DNA of 64,000 nucleotides, taken from contig NZ_BMWT01000001.1 in assembly GCF_014651375.1 (NCBI RefSeq), forward strand, positions 856,501-920,500. Reading direction: 5' to 3'. This stretch comes from Tateyamaria omphalii. Its GTDB lineage: Bacteria > Pseudomonadota > Alphaproteobacteria > Rhodobacterales > Rhodobacteraceae. Shown piece after piece: positions 61,924-64,000 of the stretch. Positions within the stretch are counted from its first letter, which is position 1. Each line of letters opens with the position of its first letter. Both the position numbers and the translations under genes were made by a program. The notes beneath the pieces were generated by a model that was not told the origin of the DNA, ran no database searches, and worked only from the letters and a program-made list of their open reading frames with translations.

Positions 61924-62447
61924 AGAACGTCGAGCGCGGTTCGAACTGTTTTCGCCAGCGCGCCGGAATTATCGATGATGGTTGGATTCACGCCTGGAGG
62001 CATCGGCAAATCAGCGCGAGCAAGACGCTGGGAAATATCTTCGCTCTTTTCTCTTCCGCGCGCCGCCAATCTGTTCGCCAAAACATCCGGCGCTGCAGTC
62101 AGAGCAATGACAGTCATGCCCGGAAACCGCTTTTGTGCGCGGGACAATACCCCGCGTGACAGATTGGCCAACACATCCTTGCCGCACGCTAGCGTGGTGT
62201 CGACTGACGCTGGGATGCCGTAATGCAACCCATGTGCAGTCCAAGAAAGTGCAAAGGCCCCTGCCTGTTCCATGGCCTGAAAGGCGGGTACGGTCTGTCC
62301 ATCAAACTGCTCGCCCCCGGCACCAGTTGGGCGCGTGATTACGCGCCGAACCAGTTCAAGCCGTGGCTCGGCGGATGCCAACGCTTCCATCACGGTGTCT
62401 TTGCCCACGCCGGACGGGCCGACAATGGCGATCAATCGACCTGTCAT
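61905..62447 (-). CDS. phnN: Ribose 1,5-bisphosphate phosphokinase PhnN
   Basis: A 180-residue kinase with Walker A GPSGVGKDT (10-18) and a guanylate-kinase-like fold (RVITRPTGAGGEQFDG, SWTAHGLHYGIP). It makes PRPP from ribose 1,5-bisphosphate. The ATG at 62447 overlaps the phnL stop. Confidence 0.9.
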   Translation of the reverse strand: MTGRLIAIVGPSGVGKDTVMEALASAEPRLELVRRVITRPTGAGGEQFDGQTVPAFQAMEQAGAFALSWTAHGLHYGIPASVDTTLACGKDVLANLSRGVLSRAQKRFPGMTVIALTAAPDVLANRLAARGREKSEDISQRLARADLPMPPGVNPTIIDNSGALAKTVRTALDVLYPVKA

Positions 62448-63127
62448 GCGATGTATCCAGGGGTAAACGTGCTTACATCCACTTCGCGGTCGCATACCTG
62501 CGCTCGCGCTGCTTCGTCATGAAAGATACCTACGATTGCTGCGCCGCGTGCCTTGGCCCTTTCAATTAGCTCAAGAACCACGGCGCGGTTGGTCGCGTCC
62601 AAGCTCGCTGTCGGCTCGTCCAGCAACAGTGCTGGATAGTCATGTGCAAAACCACGCGCGATGTTCACACGCTGCTGTTCTCCTCCGGAAAAGGTGGTGG
62701 GGCTCAGCGACCAGAGACGTTCCGGAATGTTGAGCATCGCAAGCAAGTCTTTTGCCCGCGCTTCGGCGCTCCCTGCCTCCATACCCACAGCGCGCAAGGG
62801 TTCTGCCACCACCTCCAGTGTCGGTACACGCGGTACCACGCGCAGAAACTGGCTGACATATCCAAGTGTTTCGCGTCGTAGTGCCAGGATATCGCGCGGC
62901 GGGGCCGAAGCGACGTCGACCTCTCCGACAATGATGCGCCCGGCTTGCGTGGTGTAGTTGCCATAAATCATGCGCATCAGCGTAGATTTGCCGGCACCAG
63001 AAGCACCGACCAAAGCGATACATTCGCCAGCGCTGACCGACAGGCACGCGCCGTCCATGACAGGGATGATTGCACTCCCTTGATTGTGCAGAACAAAGGA
63101 TTTGGCGACGTTTTCAACTGTGATCAT
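62444..63127 (-). CDS. phnL: Phosphonate C-P lyase system ABC-type protein PhnL
   Basis: A 227-residue ABC-ATPase-like subunit with Walker A GASGAGKST (41-49), signature FSGGEQQRVNIARGF and Walker B LLLDEPTASLD. In C-P lyase systems PhnL works with the PhnGHIJK complex, not in transport. It lies 36 bp after phnK. Confidence 0.92.
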   Translation of the reverse strand: MITVENVAKSFVLHNQGSAIIPVMDGACLSVSAGECIALVGASGAGKSTLMRMIYGNYTTQAGRIIVGEVDVASAPPRDILALRRETLGYVSQFLRVVPRVPTLEVVAEPLRAVGMEAGSAEARAKDLLAMLNIPERLWSLSPTTFSGGEQQRVNIARGFAHDYPALLLDEPTASLDATNRAVVLELIERAKARGAAIVGIFHDEAARAQVCDREVDVSTFTPGYIA

Positions 63128-63163
63128 GTTCTATTTCCCAAATGAAGGGTTTGGCCCAGACAA

Positions 63164-63934
63164 TCAGACCTGCAACACACTCGACACCAGCAGCTGCGAG
63201 TACGCGTGTTGCGGATCATCAAGCACCTGATCGGTCAAACCTGTTTCGACGACGTGACCGTCCTTCATCACCATCAGCCGATCAGCCAGCAGGCGTACGA
63301 CGGCCAAGTCATGTGTGACGATAATCGCACTCAACCCCATTTCGCGTACCAACCCGCGCAACAGATCCAACAGTCGCGCCTGGACCGAGACGTCCAGCCC
63401 CCCGGTCGGTTCATCCATGAACACCAGCCGCGGGCCTGTTACCAAATTGCGCGCAATCTGTAGGCGTTGCTGCATGCCACCGGAAAACTGCTTGGGTCGG
63501 TCATCAATTCGATCAGCGGCGATTTCGACTCGACCCAGCCAGTCCATTGCTTGATCACGGATGCCTCCGTAGTGCCTTTCTCCGACAGCCATCAGGCGTT
63601 CGCCGACATTTCCACCGGCGCTGACATTCATGCGCAATCCATCGCGGGCGTGTTGGTGGACAAAGGCCCAATCGGTTCGACCCAGCATGCGCCTTTCAGG
63701 CTCACTCATTGTCACGACATCCCGCATTCCGTCTGTGCGGGTGTTAAAAAGAACCTGGCCAGCGTCAAGCGGTTGGTGCCCGGCCATGCAATTCAGCAAC
63801 GTCGACTTGCCGGACCCGCTCTCACCGACAATGCCCATCACCTCTCCGGGATAGAGGTCAAAGCTTACGTCTGCACACCCGATGCGTTGGCCGTAAAACT
63901 TGGACAGCCGCTCAACTTTCAACAGTGGAGTCAC
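63164..63934 (-). CDS. phnK: C-P lyase complex ABC-type subunit PhnK
   Basis: A 256-residue protein with Walker A GESGSGKST (37-45), signature FSGGMQQRLQIARNL and VFMDEPTGGLD. It has the PhnK-type insert TDWAFVHQHARDGLRMNVSAGGN. PhnK binds the PhnGHIJ core. It starts with GTG at 63934, overlapping the upstream stop as GTGA. Confidence 0.92.
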   Translation of the reverse strand: MTPLLKVERLSKFYGQRIGCADVSFDLYPGEVMGIVGESGSGKSTLLNCMAGHQPLDAGQVLFNTRTDGMRDVVTMSEPERRMLGRTDWAFVHQHARDGLRMNVSAGGNVGERLMAVGERHYGGIRDQAMDWLGRVEIAADRIDDRPKQFSGGMQQRLQIARNLVTGPRLVFMDEPTGGLDVSVQARLLDLLRGLVREMGLSAIIVTHDLAVVRLLADRLMVMKDGHVVETGLTDQVLDDPQHAYSQLLVSSVLQV

Positions 63935-64000
63935 GTGTTTTCTCCAATCGCAGCGCTGAATGCCGTTGGGGTCAAAACAATGTCTTCAATGCCGAGCACA
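63931..64000 (-). CDS. C-terminal end of an upstream coding region (runs off the window)
   Basis: The only open minus-strand frame gives 22 residues (VLGIEDIVLTPTAFSA, then AIGENT) before a TGA that overlaps the phnK GTG. By usual order it would be phnJ, but the tail does not match the PhnJ C-terminus I recall. The identity is left open. Confidence 0.4.
   Translation of the reverse strand, partial: VLGIEDIVLTPTAFSAAIGENT

Noticed and set aside
1..64000. CRISPR array, prophage, IS element or replication origin
   Set aside because: No regularly spaced repeats, transposase, integrase, phage structural genes or origin-like iterons were seen.

Overview
The window reads as a chromosomal segment of a marine alphaproteobacterium of the Rhodobacterales (Roseobacter group). 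This is inferred from the taurine/Xsc/SoeABC gene set with a MocR-type TauR, the phosphonate genes with a DUF1045 gene among them, moderately high GC, and many tightly packed ATP-dependent importers. Gene density is high, and many genes are joined by ATGA or TGATG overlaps. I see no IS element, prophage, CRISPR array or integrase.

Region 1 (1-23.5 kb) is dominated by organosulfur dissimilation. After a lytic transglycosylase fragment and dapA come, on the minus strand, soeC-soeB-small ORF-soeA (cytoplasmic sulfite dehydrogenase), a YeiH-type anion exporter, ackA, pta, xsc and tauR. A LysR gene and a divergent acyl-CoA-dehydrogenase-fold gene follow. The latter lacks the catalytic glutamate at both known positions and resembles 3-sulfinopropanoyl-CoA desulfinase. 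Next are a TRAP-TAXI transporter, tpa (taurine:pyruvate aminotransferase) and, divergently, tauABC. Together they describe taurine import, transamination to sulfoacetaldehyde, cleavage to acetyl phosphate and sulfite, conversion to acetyl-CoA or acetate, oxidation of sulfite to sulfate, and export. The desulfinase would be a second, C3 branch feeding the same sulfite sink. Paired CTGG-type boxes, probably TauR sites, lie upstream of xsc, tauR and tpa/tauA.

Region 2 (23.6-33.6 kb) holds a GNAT acetyltransferase, tRNA-Arg(TCT), a membrane-linked AraC regulator and a small secreted protein. It continues with a copper-acquisition operon (Cys/His-rich membrane protein, MbnP-like, MbnH-like di-heme protein, a fusion protein with a degenerate PCu(A)C domain, and an intact PCu(A)C chaperone). 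It ends with a GPH-type MFS transporter coupled to a sphingosine-phosphate-lyase-like PLP enzyme, with a divergent TetR gene.

Region 3 (33.7-42.5 kb) is one long minus-strand operon: a dipeptide/oligopeptide ABC importer, a gamma-glutamyltransferase without a signal peptide, a DUF1028 protein and a GntR regulator. It is plausibly for uptake and intracellular cleavage of gamma-glutamyl compounds.

Region 4 (42.8-54.0 kb) is a divergent carbohydrate or polyol locus. One arm has an MsmX/UgpC-type ATPase, an AraM/EgsA-type glycerol-1-phosphate dehydrogenase, a SIS isomerase, an SDR, an epimerase and a HAD protein. The other has a substrate-binding protein, two permeases, a SorC regulator and an FGGY kinase. 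The substrate is not evident. Repeated ACATyTGAATGT operators lie between the arms.

Region 5 (54.1-64 kb) has ergothioneine genes egtB-egtD and a divergent LysR gene, a DUF5666/DUF6502/fasciclin set with two matching palindromes, and the distal part of a C-P lyase (phn) locus. The window ends inside the gene upstream of phnK.
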